NCBI RefSeq assembly: GCF_900289175.1
Contig: NZ_LT985747.1
Location: forward strand, 987,745 to 1,051,744
DNA: 64,000 nt
Direction: 5' to 3'
DNA from: Paenibacillus faecalis
GTDB taxonomy: Bacteria; Bacillota; Bacilli; Paenibacillales; Paenibacillaceae
Each line of letters begins with the position of its first letter. The first letter of the stretch is position 1. Position numbers and translations under genes: made by a program. The notes under the pieces are model-generated. The model searched no databases and had not been told where the DNA came from. It was given only the letters and a program-made list of their open reading frames with translations. This document shows, in pieces, positions 8,267 through 16,067 of the stretch.

Positions 8267-9229
8267 ATGAAATCAGAGACATTTACGATGTTGAATACTG
8301 AAGCAATGGACATTTTTGTGTATCAATGGCTACCTGAAGAGAATACGAATATCAAGGCAGTCCTTCAGATCGCTCATGGTATGTGTGAAACGGGGGCAAG
8401 GTATGAGGAACTGGCTGCCTTGCTTACGAAACATGGTTACGCCGTTTACGCCAATGATCACCGTGGACATGGCAGAACAGCCAATAGTCTGGAAGCACTC
8501 GGAGATACAGGAGAAAACGGATTTGACGGAATGATACAGGATATCATCCTTCTATCCAGCGTAATTAAGGATAAACACCCTCAACTGCCGCATTTTTTAC
8601 TTAGCCATAGTATGGGGTCTTTTCTAACACAAAAGATCATGTGCACACATAGCGAGCATTTTGACGGATTTCTCCTTTCCGGCTCCAACGGCCCGCGAGG
8701 GTTTCTCGGCCTAGGTGAAGCTCTCGCTGCGGCCCAGGCCAAAATAAAAGGACCTGTTCACCGAAGCGCACTTATGAATGCAATCGTATTTGGACCTTTT
8801 AATAAAGGCTTTGGCCCTGTCCGGACTCCCTTCGACTGGTTGTCGAGAGATCCGGAAGAAGTTGACCGTTACATAAACGATCCCTACTGCGGAAAGGTAT
8901 GTTCTGCGCGATTCTTCCGGGAATTTTTCCGTTTACTGAAGCAAATCCACAGACCTGACATGCTGAATAATCTGGTGAAAGACAAACCGATATATATTTT
9001 TTCCGGCGATGAAGACCCGGTAGGGATGCATGGAAAAGGTGTACGTAATCTCATCAACCTGTACCAGAAGCTCGGAGTGCAGCAATTGGAATACCGTCTG
9101 TATCCTGGCGGTCGCCATGAAATGCTTCACGAGATCAACCGAGACGAGGTCGCTTCTCATATACTGGATTGGCTTGAGCGGCATGTATCTGGAGCAGATA
9201 AAGAATCTCCTGCAGGGTCTGTTCTGTAA
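8267..9229 (+). CDS. Alpha/beta hydrolase, lysophospholipase/monoacylglycerol lipase-like
   Basis: A 320-residue serine hydrolase of the Hydrolase_4 group. Seen are the oxyanion segment IAHGMCETGARYEELA, DHRGHGRT, the nucleophile elbow LLSHSMGSF (serine near 122), the acid in IFSGDEDPVG (about 248) and the histidine in YPGGRHEML (about 283). It probably cleaves lipid esters; the substrate is unknown. Start at ATG 8267 follows GGAGG at 8250; TTG 8246 is in frame but lacks a ribosome-binding site. Confidence 0.85.
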   Translation: MKSETFTMLNTEAMDIFVYQWLPEENTNIKAVLQIAHGMCETGARYEELAALLTKHGYAVYANDHRGHGRTANSLEALGDTGENGFDGMIQDIILLSSVIKDKHPQLPHFLLSHSMGSFLTQKIMCTHSEHFDGFLLSGSNGPRGFLGLGEALAAAQAKIKGPVHRSALMNAIVFGPFNKGFGPVRTPFDWLSRDPEEVDRYINDPYCGKVCSARFFREFFRLLKQIHRPDMLNNLVKDKPIYIFSGDEDPVGMHGKGVRNLINLYQKLGVQQLEYRLYPGGRHEMLHEINRDEVASHILDWLERHVSGADKESPAGSVL

Positions 9230-9255
9230 TTAACAAAACTTAAGCAGATTTTTTC

Positions 9256-9304
9256 CGTAAATAGGCGACTCGCGATTCATTTGAATGGCGGTCGCTTATT
9301 TTTA
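9256..9304 (+). terminator. Terminator after the alpha/beta hydrolase
   Basis: AATAGGCGAC pairs with GGTCGCTTATT, with an inner ATTCA/TGAAT stem, followed by TTTTTAT. Confidence 0.75.
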
Positions 9305-9402
9305 TAACTCTCGGCTTTATTTTATAGCTATATGTCATCATTTCTCCGGCATTTATCCCTTTACAAGAACAGGTTATCATGGTAACATGACGTTTGGTTC
9401 AA

Positions 9403-9430
9403 ATATTCAAATTTTCAGATATATGAATAT
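9403..9430. promoter_or_regulatory. Possible ArsR-type operator
   Basis: ATATTCAA at 9403 and TGAATAT ending at 9430 form an imperfect inverted repeat 25-52 bases before the ArsR gene. ArsR/SmtB operators are commonly ATATTCAA-type inverted repeats. A second near-palindrome, GTTATCATGGTAAC, lies at 9373-9386. Both are candidates only. Confidence 0.45.
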
Positions 9431-9454
9431 CATAAATCAAGGAGATAACATCCC

Positions 9455-9784
9455 ATGGATAAAAATATTCAACATTTTAAAGCCGAATTCTTCAAAGCGC
9501 TCGCTCATCCCATGAGAATTCGCATCCTGGAAATATTGAGCCAGGGGGAGCGTAATGTTAATGAACTTCAGTCGATGCTTGGGTCAGAGGGCTCAGCCGT
9601 ATCCCAACAGCTTGCAGTGCTTCGCGCCAAGAACCTAGTTAACAGCGTAAAGGAAGGCACAACAGTGATCTATTCCCTTCGTGATCCGCTCATCAGCGAT
9701 CTGCTCGGGGTTGCCCGGCAAATATTTAACAACCATTTGGTAGAGTCGATTTCTCTTTTGGAGGATATTAACAAGCAAACGTAG
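9455..9784 (+). CDS. ArsR-family winged-helix transcriptional regulator
   Basis: A 109-residue regulator with the classic FFKALAHPMRIRILEILSQGERNVNELQ start and recognition helix GSAVSQQLAVLRAKNLV, ending with the wing KEGTTVIYSL. There are no cysteines, so it is not a typical metal sensor. AAGGAG lies 7-8 bases before the ATG. The SulP gene follows 135 bases later on the same strand; ArsR-SulP pairs are frequent in Firmicutes, suggesting it controls that transporter. Confidence 0.9.
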   Translation: MDKNIQHFKAEFFKALAHPMRIRILEILSQGERNVNELQSMLGSEGSAVSQQLAVLRAKNLVNSVKEGTTVIYSLRDPLISDLLGVARQIFNNHLVESISLLEDINKQT

Positions 9785-9919
9785 GAATGAAAGGCTGTTT
9801 AACCAAAGGCGCATCCACATAACAAACGAAGTTCATTGTCATTCCCCGCCGGACAGCGGGGCTTATTAAAGTTACAGGAAGAATGTAATGTAAAAATTAA
9901 GAGGAGAAGAGTAAAGCAA

Positions 9920-11659
9920 ATGAAATGGATGAAACGTTTTAATGGTTACTCGGCTAATGATTTTCGCAAGGATTTGATTTCTGGTTTTATCGTAGGGATC
10001 GTTGCCATTCCATTGGGGATGGCTTTTGCGATAGCTTCCGGAGTCAAGCCGGAGTATGGGCTGTACACTACGATCATTGCTGGTATATTGATTTCCTTGT
10101 TTGGGGGCTCCAAGTTTCAAATCGGCGGCCCAACGGGTGCTTTTATTCCTATTTTGCTTGGAATCGTCATTCAGTACGGTTATGAGAACCTGCTGATTGC
10201 CGGCTTTCTGGCAGGAATATTCCTCGTGCTTATGGGACTTCTGCGTCTGGGTTCCTTGATCAGATTCATTCCGAAATCGGTCACCATTGGATTTACGACC
10301 GGTATCGCTGTTATTATTTTCAGTGGACAAATCGCTAATTTTCTCGGACTGGAAGGCGTGCAGCGTCACGAATACTTCTTTTACAATATGAAAGAAATCG
10401 TTCTGCGTATTTCCTCGTTGAATCTGTACAGTGTGCTAACCGCAATTATCTGTCTGGCTGCACTCATTTTTACACCTAAATTTTTCCCTAAAGTTCCCGC
10501 TTCTCTCGTCGGCATCATCGTTTCCACCTTGATCGCCGTCTGGCTGTTCCCTGGAAAGGTAACGACCATCGGCACCGCTTACGGAAACATTCCCAGCGGA
10601 CTCCCAGAGTTCGTTCCGTTGGAACTAAGCTGGGATCGCATCGTGATGATGCTGCAGCCGGCTCTAATTATCGCAATGCTTGGGAGCATCGAATCCCTGC
10701 TCTCAGCTGTAGTAGCCGATGAAATGACAAGCAGCCGGCATAACAGCAATCGTGAGCTTATCGGACAGGGCGTAGCCAACATCGCCGCTCCGCTGTTTGG
10801 GGGAATTCCCGCTACAGGCGCTATTGCTCGTACAGCGACGAACATAAAAAGCGGTGCAGTATCTCCACTATCCGGAGTCATCCATGGTGTGGTAGTCTTG
10901 CTCATCGTCGTTCTGTTCGCCCCTTATGCATCGAATATTCCTCTAGCCAGCATGGCGCCCATTCTTATGGTTGTAGCCTGGAACATGAGTGAATATAAAA
11001 CATTTACACATATGCTTAAAACCCGCACCGGGGACTCGCTTATTCTGCTTGTCACTTTCCTGCTAACGGTATTCACAACATTAACGATTGCCGTTCAGGT
11101 CGGATTGGCTTTGGCTGTTATCTTATTTATCAAACGAATGAGCGGTATGTTAGCAGTTAATAAAGTATTGCCGGATCACACCTCCGATAAAGAAAAAATG
11201 CAGCCGCATATGGTAACCGAAAAGCGTGATTGTCCGCAACTTGGCATTTATACGGTCGAGGGCACTTTATTCTTCGGTGCCTCCCATATTTTTGAAAGCT
11301 TTGGACGCAAACTTTTGGAGGACTCCAATCTTCAGGTCGTTTTGCTCCGAATGGGAAAAGTTCCATTCATGGATGCGACTGGAGAATCGAATTTTTCCAG
11401 GCTGATCCAGCAACTTATGGATCGCGGTGTCGTTGTTGTTGTCTCCGGGATCAAATCACAGCCTAAGAAACTGCTGATGAAAACCGGATGCTACTCCATG
11501 ATTGGTAAAGATCGTTTCTTTGAGCATACAGGCGAAGCTATAAACTTCGCTCTTGAAAATATTCAATATAACAAATGCCTTGGATGTAAACAGTTTGCAT
11601 TTCATGAATGCGCAGAGTTAAGCAAAACAGGAAAATTGAATCGTAAACATATTTCATAG
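9920..11659 (+). CDS. SulP-family anion transporter with STAS domain
   Basis: A 579-residue multi-helix carrier of the SLC26/SulP family, exchanging or co-transporting sulfate, bicarbonate or similar anions. It contains GIVAIPLGMAFAIASGVKPEYGLYT and GGSKFQIGGPTGAFIPIL (about 30-90), about ten membrane helices to residue 415, and a STAS domain (about 440-555) with FMDATGESN. An unusual tail, CLGCKQFAFHEC, carries three cysteines and a histidine. The ATG at 9920 follows AAGAGGAG; ATG 9929 is an alternative. It lies after an ArsR regulator. The ion cannot be set from sequence. Confidence 0.9.
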   Translation: MKWMKRFNGYSANDFRKDLISGFIVGIVAIPLGMAFAIASGVKPEYGLYTTIIAGILISLFGGSKFQIGGPTGAFIPILLGIVIQYGYENLLIAGFLAGIFLVLMGLLRLGSLIRFIPKSVTIGFTTGIAVIIFSGQIANFLGLEGVQRHEYFFYNMKEIVLRISSLNLYSVLTAIICLAALIFTPKFFPKVPASLVGIIVSTLIAVWLFPGKVTTIGTAYGNIPSGLPEFVPLELSWDRIVMMLQPALIIAMLGSIESLLSAVVADEMTSSRHNSNRELIGQGVANIAAPLFGGIPATGAIARTATNIKSGAVSPLSGVIHGVVVLLIVVLFAPYASNIPLASMAPILMVVAWNMSEYKTFTHMLKTRTGDSLILLVTFLLTVFTTLTIAVQVGLALAVILFIKRMSGMLAVNKVLPDHTSDKEKMQPHMVTEKRDCPQLGIYTVEGTLFFGASHIFESFGRKLLEDSNLQVVLLRMGKVPFMDATGESNFSRLIQQLMDRGVVVVVSGIKSQPKKLLMKTGCYSMIGKDRFFEHTGEAINFALENIQYNKCLGCKQFAFHECAELSKTGKLNRKHIS

Positions 11660-11674
11660 TTAATATTGTTAAAA

Positions 11675-11740
11675 AAACCTCCCCAGGGGGAAGTGGCAGT
11701 TTGTGCCGCCGCCATATACCCAAAGGGAGGTTTCTTTTAT
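11675..11740. terminator. Bidirectional terminator between sulP and the chitinase gene
   Basis: AAACCTCCC at the left pairs with GGGAGGTTT at the right, with further pairing inside, and has A- and T-runs on either side. It serves two convergent genes. Confidence 0.8.
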
Positions 11741-11767
11741 ATTCTTTTCAATAGCACCTCATCTATA

Positions 11768-13240
11768 TTAAGGAAGTGTGTTCAAAAATGGTCTGACCGT
11801 ATTGGCAAGACTATAGTTTGTCGTTCCATCCCAGTTAATGGACCATGTCATGGCTCCCCGAATATCAGGGTATTTAGCAACCGGTTTATAGCTTCCACAG
11901 CTGTTTCCGGTAGCCAAACAGTTTAGCGCATTATTGACGACGGTTGGGGAAACATATCCGCCCCCTGCTGCTGAAGGTGTAGCCGGTACACCTAGTCCCA
12001 ATTGAGATGGGGATATCCACTGCAACGTTAAATCAGAAAGAGCCGTCAGGAAATCAACACTGCCCTGTGTGTAACATTTTCCGTCAAGACCGAGCATACA
12101 TCCGGAATTATAATACTGTACGTTGACTACAGTTGTAATATCTCTCAAATTGTTGTAAAGCTGAATATAGGATGTATTCGGACTCTGCATGTCTATCGTT
12201 TGCGGAGCCATCGTCAGAACAAAGTCATTGCCGACTTTTTGCTTCAGCTGACGGATTGCATTGGTTAAATTATTGACATGCAAACCATGCTCCAGGTCAA
12301 TGTCCACCCCATCCAGGCCAAACTCAGTGATGATTCCATACATACTGTTCACAAAATTTGTTACATTCGGTGAAGGGTTATTGAGATCAATATTACCCAA
12401 TTCGCCTCCAATGGATATGATAACCTTCTTGCCCTGAGCACGTTTAGCCTGAATGTCTGATTTCAGCTCAGTATCTGTATACCCGCCCAAAGCTGCGGAA
12501 AGAGCAGGATCTACCGTAAAAGTGACAGCTCCGGGATTCGCCGGGTCCATCTCAGCAAACGCCAATACAATGATATCGTACTGAGCCGGTATATCTCTTA
12601 CTTTTAAATTGGTTGCGCCGTTCACAAAGTTCTGCCAGTATCCTGTCAGTATATGTTTCGGCAGCTGGCCACCACCGCCCCCGCCGCTGCCATCCGGTGT
12701 TCTTGCATTTACGGTCGCGCTGGCCGGAGAAAGATTTCCAGCAGCGTCCTTGGCAATGACTTTAAACGTATATGTGGTGTTAGCTGAAAGTCCGGTCATT
12801 GTCGCTGTCGTACCGGTAACAGATACAGCCACTGCGTTGCCTTGGTATACATCGTATCCTGTCACACCTACATTATCCGTCGATGCCTGCCAGGATAGAG
12901 TTACACTCGATGAGGTGACACCGCTTACTGTCACGTTCGCTGGAGCTGTAGGAGCTATAGCATCTCCGCCTCCATCTCCTCCGCCTTGAACAAGCTGCCA
13001 CATCGCAGGTACATTAGGCGGTTCCCATCCGTTTAAAGAAGTGTGAGATTGAATAGCTTTATACGTTTTTCCACCATACGTGACCGTGTCGTTTACGGTA
13101 TAAGATACATTAGGTGCCCACGGGCCCCGATCTGCTGCAGAAGCCTCAAGCGGTAAAAAGCTCATGATCATCGCCGCGACGACCAACAACGGCAAAACCA
13201 TTTTCGATTTGCCTAGCAATCTAAATAAACCCTTTTTCAT
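11768..13240 (-). CDS. Secreted GH18 chitinase with CBM5/12 and fibronectin III modules
   Basis: A 490-residue secreted enzyme cleaving beta-1,4-linked N-acetylglucosamine. Order: signal peptide (1-35, ending LEASAA), CBM5/12 chitin-binding module (about 37-85, with YTVNDTVTYGGKTYKAIQSH), Gly/Asp linker, FnIII module (about 96-182), Gly linker, GH18 barrel (about 195-490). The catalytic motif DGVDIDLEH is complete with the acid glutamate, and SIGG is present. It resembles ChiD-type paenibacillus chitinases. It is monocistronic, with a cre-like site upstream. GGAGGG precedes the ATG. Confidence 0.95.
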   Translation of the reverse strand: MKKGLFRLLGKSKMVLPLLVVAAMIMSFLPLEASAADRGPWAPNVSYTVNDTVTYGGKTYKAIQSHTSLNGWEPPNVPAMWQLVQGGGDGGGDAIAPTAPANVTVSGVTSSSVTLSWQASTDNVGVTGYDVYQGNAVAVSVTGTTATMTGLSANTTYTFKVIAKDAAGNLSPASATVNARTPDGSGGGGGGQLPKHILTGYWQNFVNGATNLKVRDIPAQYDIIVLAFAEMDPANPGAVTFTVDPALSAALGGYTDTELKSDIQAKRAQGKKVIISIGGELGNIDLNNPSPNVTNFVNSMYGIITEFGLDGVDIDLEHGLHVNNLTNAIRQLKQKVGNDFVLTMAPQTIDMQSPNTSYIQLYNNLRDITTVVNVQYYNSGCMLGLDGKCYTQGSVDFLTALSDLTLQWISPSQLGLGVPATPSAAGGGYVSPTVVNNALNCLATGNSCGSYKPVAKYPDIRGAMTWSINWDGTTNYSLANTVRPFLNTLP

Positions 13241-13346
13241 TATAAATCCCTCCTCTAAAAAAATAGTAAATCAGACTTCTGCCTGCCCACGTAAAACGAC
13301 ACCACCTCCTTTCAAAACACTCTTTCACCTATGATACCACAAATAT

Positions 13347-13360
13347 TGGTAGCGCTTTCT
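13347..13360. promoter_or_regulatory. cre-like catabolite site upstream of the chitinase
   Basis: TGGTAGCGCTTTCT has the conserved core AGCGCTTTC of CcpA sites and lies about 110 bases upstream of the chitinase start, beside a possible -10 (TATCAT on the minus strand at 13337-13332). It is an imperfect match to TGWAANCGNTNWCA. Carbon repression of chitinase is common, so the site is plausible. Confidence 0.5.
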
Positions 13361-13652
13361 TGCATTGTGTTAAACATTTTGGTAGATTTAAATTTTGATA
13401 AACAACTATATCACACTACAAGAATAAACTACATTAATTGTAAATAATTCTCAATAGAACTGAAGAATCAATTTTTCTATGACCATATGTTCTGCTAGAT
13501 AAACGTTGATAGATTTAAATTAAAAAAAGCAATCGCTCTGCATGACTCTTTTAACAGATGAATGCTTTTTACCTTTCTATATGTACATCTAACAAAAAAT
13601 AGGGCAGTCCCGAAAGGCCCATTGACCCGGGGCGGCTCCTTTGTCTGTTCTA

Positions 13653-13790
13653 ATGACGCTATCGGAACGAAGCAGTCCTCCAATCGCTCTTGCCCCCGAA
13701 TATCCTGAATTCATTTTACAAGGAAGATATATCGGGGACAAAGGCGACCGCTACCGCTTTTTCAGAATTGCTTCAAGAAGGCAGCAATAG
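13653..13790 (+). CDS. Possible small protein of 45 residues
   Basis: An ATG-started frame encodes MTLSERSSPPIALAPEYPEF followed by a basic, aromatic stretch GRYIGDKGDRYRFFRIASRR. A strong terminator-like hairpin begins 10 bases after the stop, which supports a transcription unit. Against it, no good ribosome-binding site precedes the ATG (GGGGCGG lies near an in-frame TTG at 13641). I do not recognise the family; it may also be a gene remnant. Confidence 0.3.
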   Translation: MTLSERSSPPIALAPEYPEFILQGRYIGDKGDRYRFFRIASRRQQ

Positions 13791-13800
13791 ACCAAAAAGC

Positions 13801-13853
13801 AGAAATGGCGGCTGCAGAGATAACCTCCTTGGCACCGCCATTTCTTTATTTTT
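13801..13853. terminator. Strong hairpin with T-run
   Basis: AGAAATGGCGG pairs with CCGCCATTTCT and is followed by TTATTTTT. It has the form of an intrinsic terminator for the plus strand, directly behind the possible 45-codon gene. Confidence 0.65.
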
Positions 13854-13998
13854 GCATAATTTACTCATCAAGTGAGTGTCTCGTCTAGTGAGTAGAGCTA
13901 CTCTTGGGACAGCCTCTTTCGGCCGACCACAACGTTTCTCCAAAATAATTCCGCCTTCTCCGTTGAAGCCTAGCGTAATTTAGCTCAATCTATAAAAT

Positions 13999-14163
13999 CT
14001 ACTCTTCCGGCGTCCGATCGATAACTAGCTGAGTGACCTCGGTAAAATCACCCTTTTCGATCTCCTCTTCCGTTGCGTCTTCCTGCAACATTTCGTCATG
14101 ATCTTCCATCCCATCTGCAACCGTCGGTTCATCATTATGCTTGGGATCTTGCCTCTCTATCAT
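13999..14163 (-). CDS. Small acidic protein of unknown function (54 residues)
   Basis: Starts at ATG 14163 behind GGGGTGATAAAC, an excellent ribosome-binding site, and ends TAG at 13999. The product is strongly acidic: MIERQDPKHNDEPTVADGME, then DHDEMLQEDATEEEIEKGDF and a C-terminal TEVTQLVIDRTPEE. About one residue in three is Asp or Glu. It is 45 bases downstream of the radical SAM gene on the same strand, so probably co-transcribed. Family not recognised; likely an unstructured soluble protein. Confidence 0.65.
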   Translation of the reverse strand: MIERQDPKHNDEPTVADGMEDHDEMLQEDATEEEIEKGDFTEVTQLVIDRTPEE

Positions 14164-14208
14164 GTTTATCACCCCTTCACCCGTTAGGTTGCCGGATGAA
14201 GCTGATTT

Positions 14209-15981
14209 TTAAACAACCTTTGTAAAATAAAGCGGCCGTCCATCCTCTGATTGCTGATACAGCACAACCAGCATCGTTCGGGAAGAAGTATCTTCCCTCT
14301 CTCCACTAGCTGAAATCCCGGAGCCACCGTGGTGTATAACTTCTTCCAGATCGAAAGGAAGCACTTCAATCATGGCATGTTTTTGCAGCTCACGCTCACC
14401 GACTTCAAGCTTGTTCAAACCGCCTGAGAATTGTTCCTGCTCATTCAAAACTTGCTTCAATTGAGCAGTCCATTCATTTTTATCCTGAACGAAATCCCAC
14501 CAGATTTTTCGAGGTTTATATTTATGTCCCAGGAAATAATCAAACTTCATTAACCCTGTAATGATTTCCATACGCGGCGTTTGCCGATATTTGAGAAATG
14601 CTGTCAAACGTGTGAACAGATCCTCCAGCTGATGTCCAATTTTCTGCCAGCCCTGAGCTTCCCAGTAATCCCCGAACTCCTGAAAGAAGTCGAAAGGAGA
14701 CGGGAATTCATGCGTCATTAAATATTTCAGTGTATGATCCATACGATGTGCATTCCAGTATTTCTCAAGCACATCCTCCAACCGCTTCAACCTGACAATA
14801 TCCGAAAACGACAATACATCATTGCCCAATATTTCATAAGGCGCATAATCCATATACGTGTAATTGTATTTAGGCGCATCGATTCGCATTCCGGTACCGC
14901 GCAGCATTTTCAAAAATCCGAGCTGGAGCTCCTCCGGTTCGAGTGCGAATACATCGTTAAACGTCTTCCGGAATGTGTCGTAATCTTCGAGCGGCAGGCC
15001 TGCAATCAAATCCAAATGCTGATCGATCTTTCCGCTTTCCTTAATCATGCGGACCGTACGAGACAGCTTGGAAAAATTTTGGCGACGCTTGACAAGCACA
15101 TTCGTCGGGTCATTCGTCGATTGAACACCAATCTCAAAACGGAAGATGCCTGGCGGGGCGTTTTCAGCCAAAAATTCAAGGACCTCAGGCCGCATAATGT
15201 CTGCCGTAATTTCAAATTGAAAAACACACCCTCGATGATTTTCAATCAAAAACTGAAACATTTCAAGTGCATAATCACGTTTGATATTAAACGTGCGATC
15301 CACGAATTTAATCAGCTTGGCACCGTGATCAATTAGATATAACAGATCGGACTTCGTCCGTTCGATATCGAAATAACGAACGCCTACCTCAATACTCGAG
15401 AGACAAAACTGGCAGCTGAACGGACAGCCCCGGCTTGTCTCGAAATAGACGACACGTTTACTCAGATGCGGTATATCCTCGGCAAAACGATGCGGTGAGG
15501 GCAGTTCGTTCAAATCACATTTTGGACGCGGCGGATTAATAATGACCTCACCGTTTTTACGATACGCGGCTCCGTACACAAAATGATATTTATGCTCGCC
15601 CTCAATCTCCTTCAGGAGATGATGCAGCGTCTCCTCACCTTCGCCCATAATGATAAAATCAACGTTGTTTAGCCGATGCATCCAATACTCTGTATCGTAG
15701 GAAACCTCCGGTCCTCCCAAAATGATCGTTACCTCTGGCATCACTTTTTTAATAATGTCAATCACTTTAATCGTCTCTTCAATGTTCCAAATATAACAGG
15801 AAAAGCCGATAACATCAGGTTTTCGTTGAAACAGATCGGAAACGATATTCATCACTGGATCTTTGATGGTGTACTCTGTGAGCTCAATGTCAAAATCCTT
15901 CTCGCTGTAAGCCTTAAGGCAGCGAATGGCAAGTGACGTGTGAATGTATTTTGCATTTAACGTAGACAAGATGACTTTCAT
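14209..15981 (-). CDS. B12-binding-domain radical SAM protein (DUF4080 C-terminus)
   Basis: A 590-residue protein: N-terminal cobalamin-binding-like domain (about 1-130, with DVIGFSCYIWNIEE and IILGGPEVSYD), radical SAM core with cysteines C186, C190 and C193 in RGCPFSCQFC, and a long C-terminal domain of the DUF4080 type. Such proteins are methyltransferase- or mutase-like; the substrate of this family is unknown. ATG has AGCGAGG upstream. It lies downstream of recQ on the same strand with an 86-base gap. A B12 importer occurs elsewhere in the window. Confidence 0.85.
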   Translation of the reverse strand: MKVILSTLNAKYIHTSLAIRCLKAYSEKDFDIELTEYTIKDPVMNIVSDLFQRKPDVIGFSCYIWNIEETIKVIDIIKKVMPEVTIILGGPEVSYDTEYWMHRLNNVDFIIMGEGEETLHHLLKEIEGEHKYHFVYGAAYRKNGEVIINPPRPKCDLNELPSPHRFAEDIPHLSKRVVYFETSRGCPFSCQFCLSSIEVGVRYFDIERTKSDLLYLIDHGAKLIKFVDRTFNIKRDYALEMFQFLIENHRGCVFQFEITADIMRPEVLEFLAENAPPGIFRFEIGVQSTNDPTNVLVKRRQNFSKLSRTVRMIKESGKIDQHLDLIAGLPLEDYDTFRKTFNDVFALEPEELQLGFLKMLRGTGMRIDAPKYNYTYMDYAPYEILGNDVLSFSDIVRLKRLEDVLEKYWNAHRMDHTLKYLMTHEFPSPFDFFQEFGDYWEAQGWQKIGHQLEDLFTRLTAFLKYRQTPRMEIITGLMKFDYFLGHKYKPRKIWWDFVQDKNEWTAQLKQVLNEQEQFSGGLNKLEVGERELQKHAMIEVLPFDLEEVIHHGGSGISASGEREDTSSRTMLVVLYQQSEDGRPLYFTKVV

Positions 15982-16067
15982 GGTTTACGACCTCGCTTGG
16001 TTTTTATTCCATACGTGTATTTCATCATATCGATAACGCTTATTTATCGTTATTGCATCGATTCGAT

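Larger units (their letters stand above)
13241..13998. other. Intergenic region upstream of the chitinase gene
   Basis: About 760 bases. The left part is the chitinase promoter with a cre-like site. Then come an AAAAAGCA/TGCTTTTT hairpin at about 13525-13571, a possible 45-codon gene at 13653-13790, and a strong hairpin at 13801-13846. The remainder to 13998 shows nothing clear. Confidence 0.5.

Noticed and set aside
12609..12989. 126-codon plus-strand frame rich in proline
   Set aside because: Antisense of the glycine-rich linkers and FnIII module of the chitinase.
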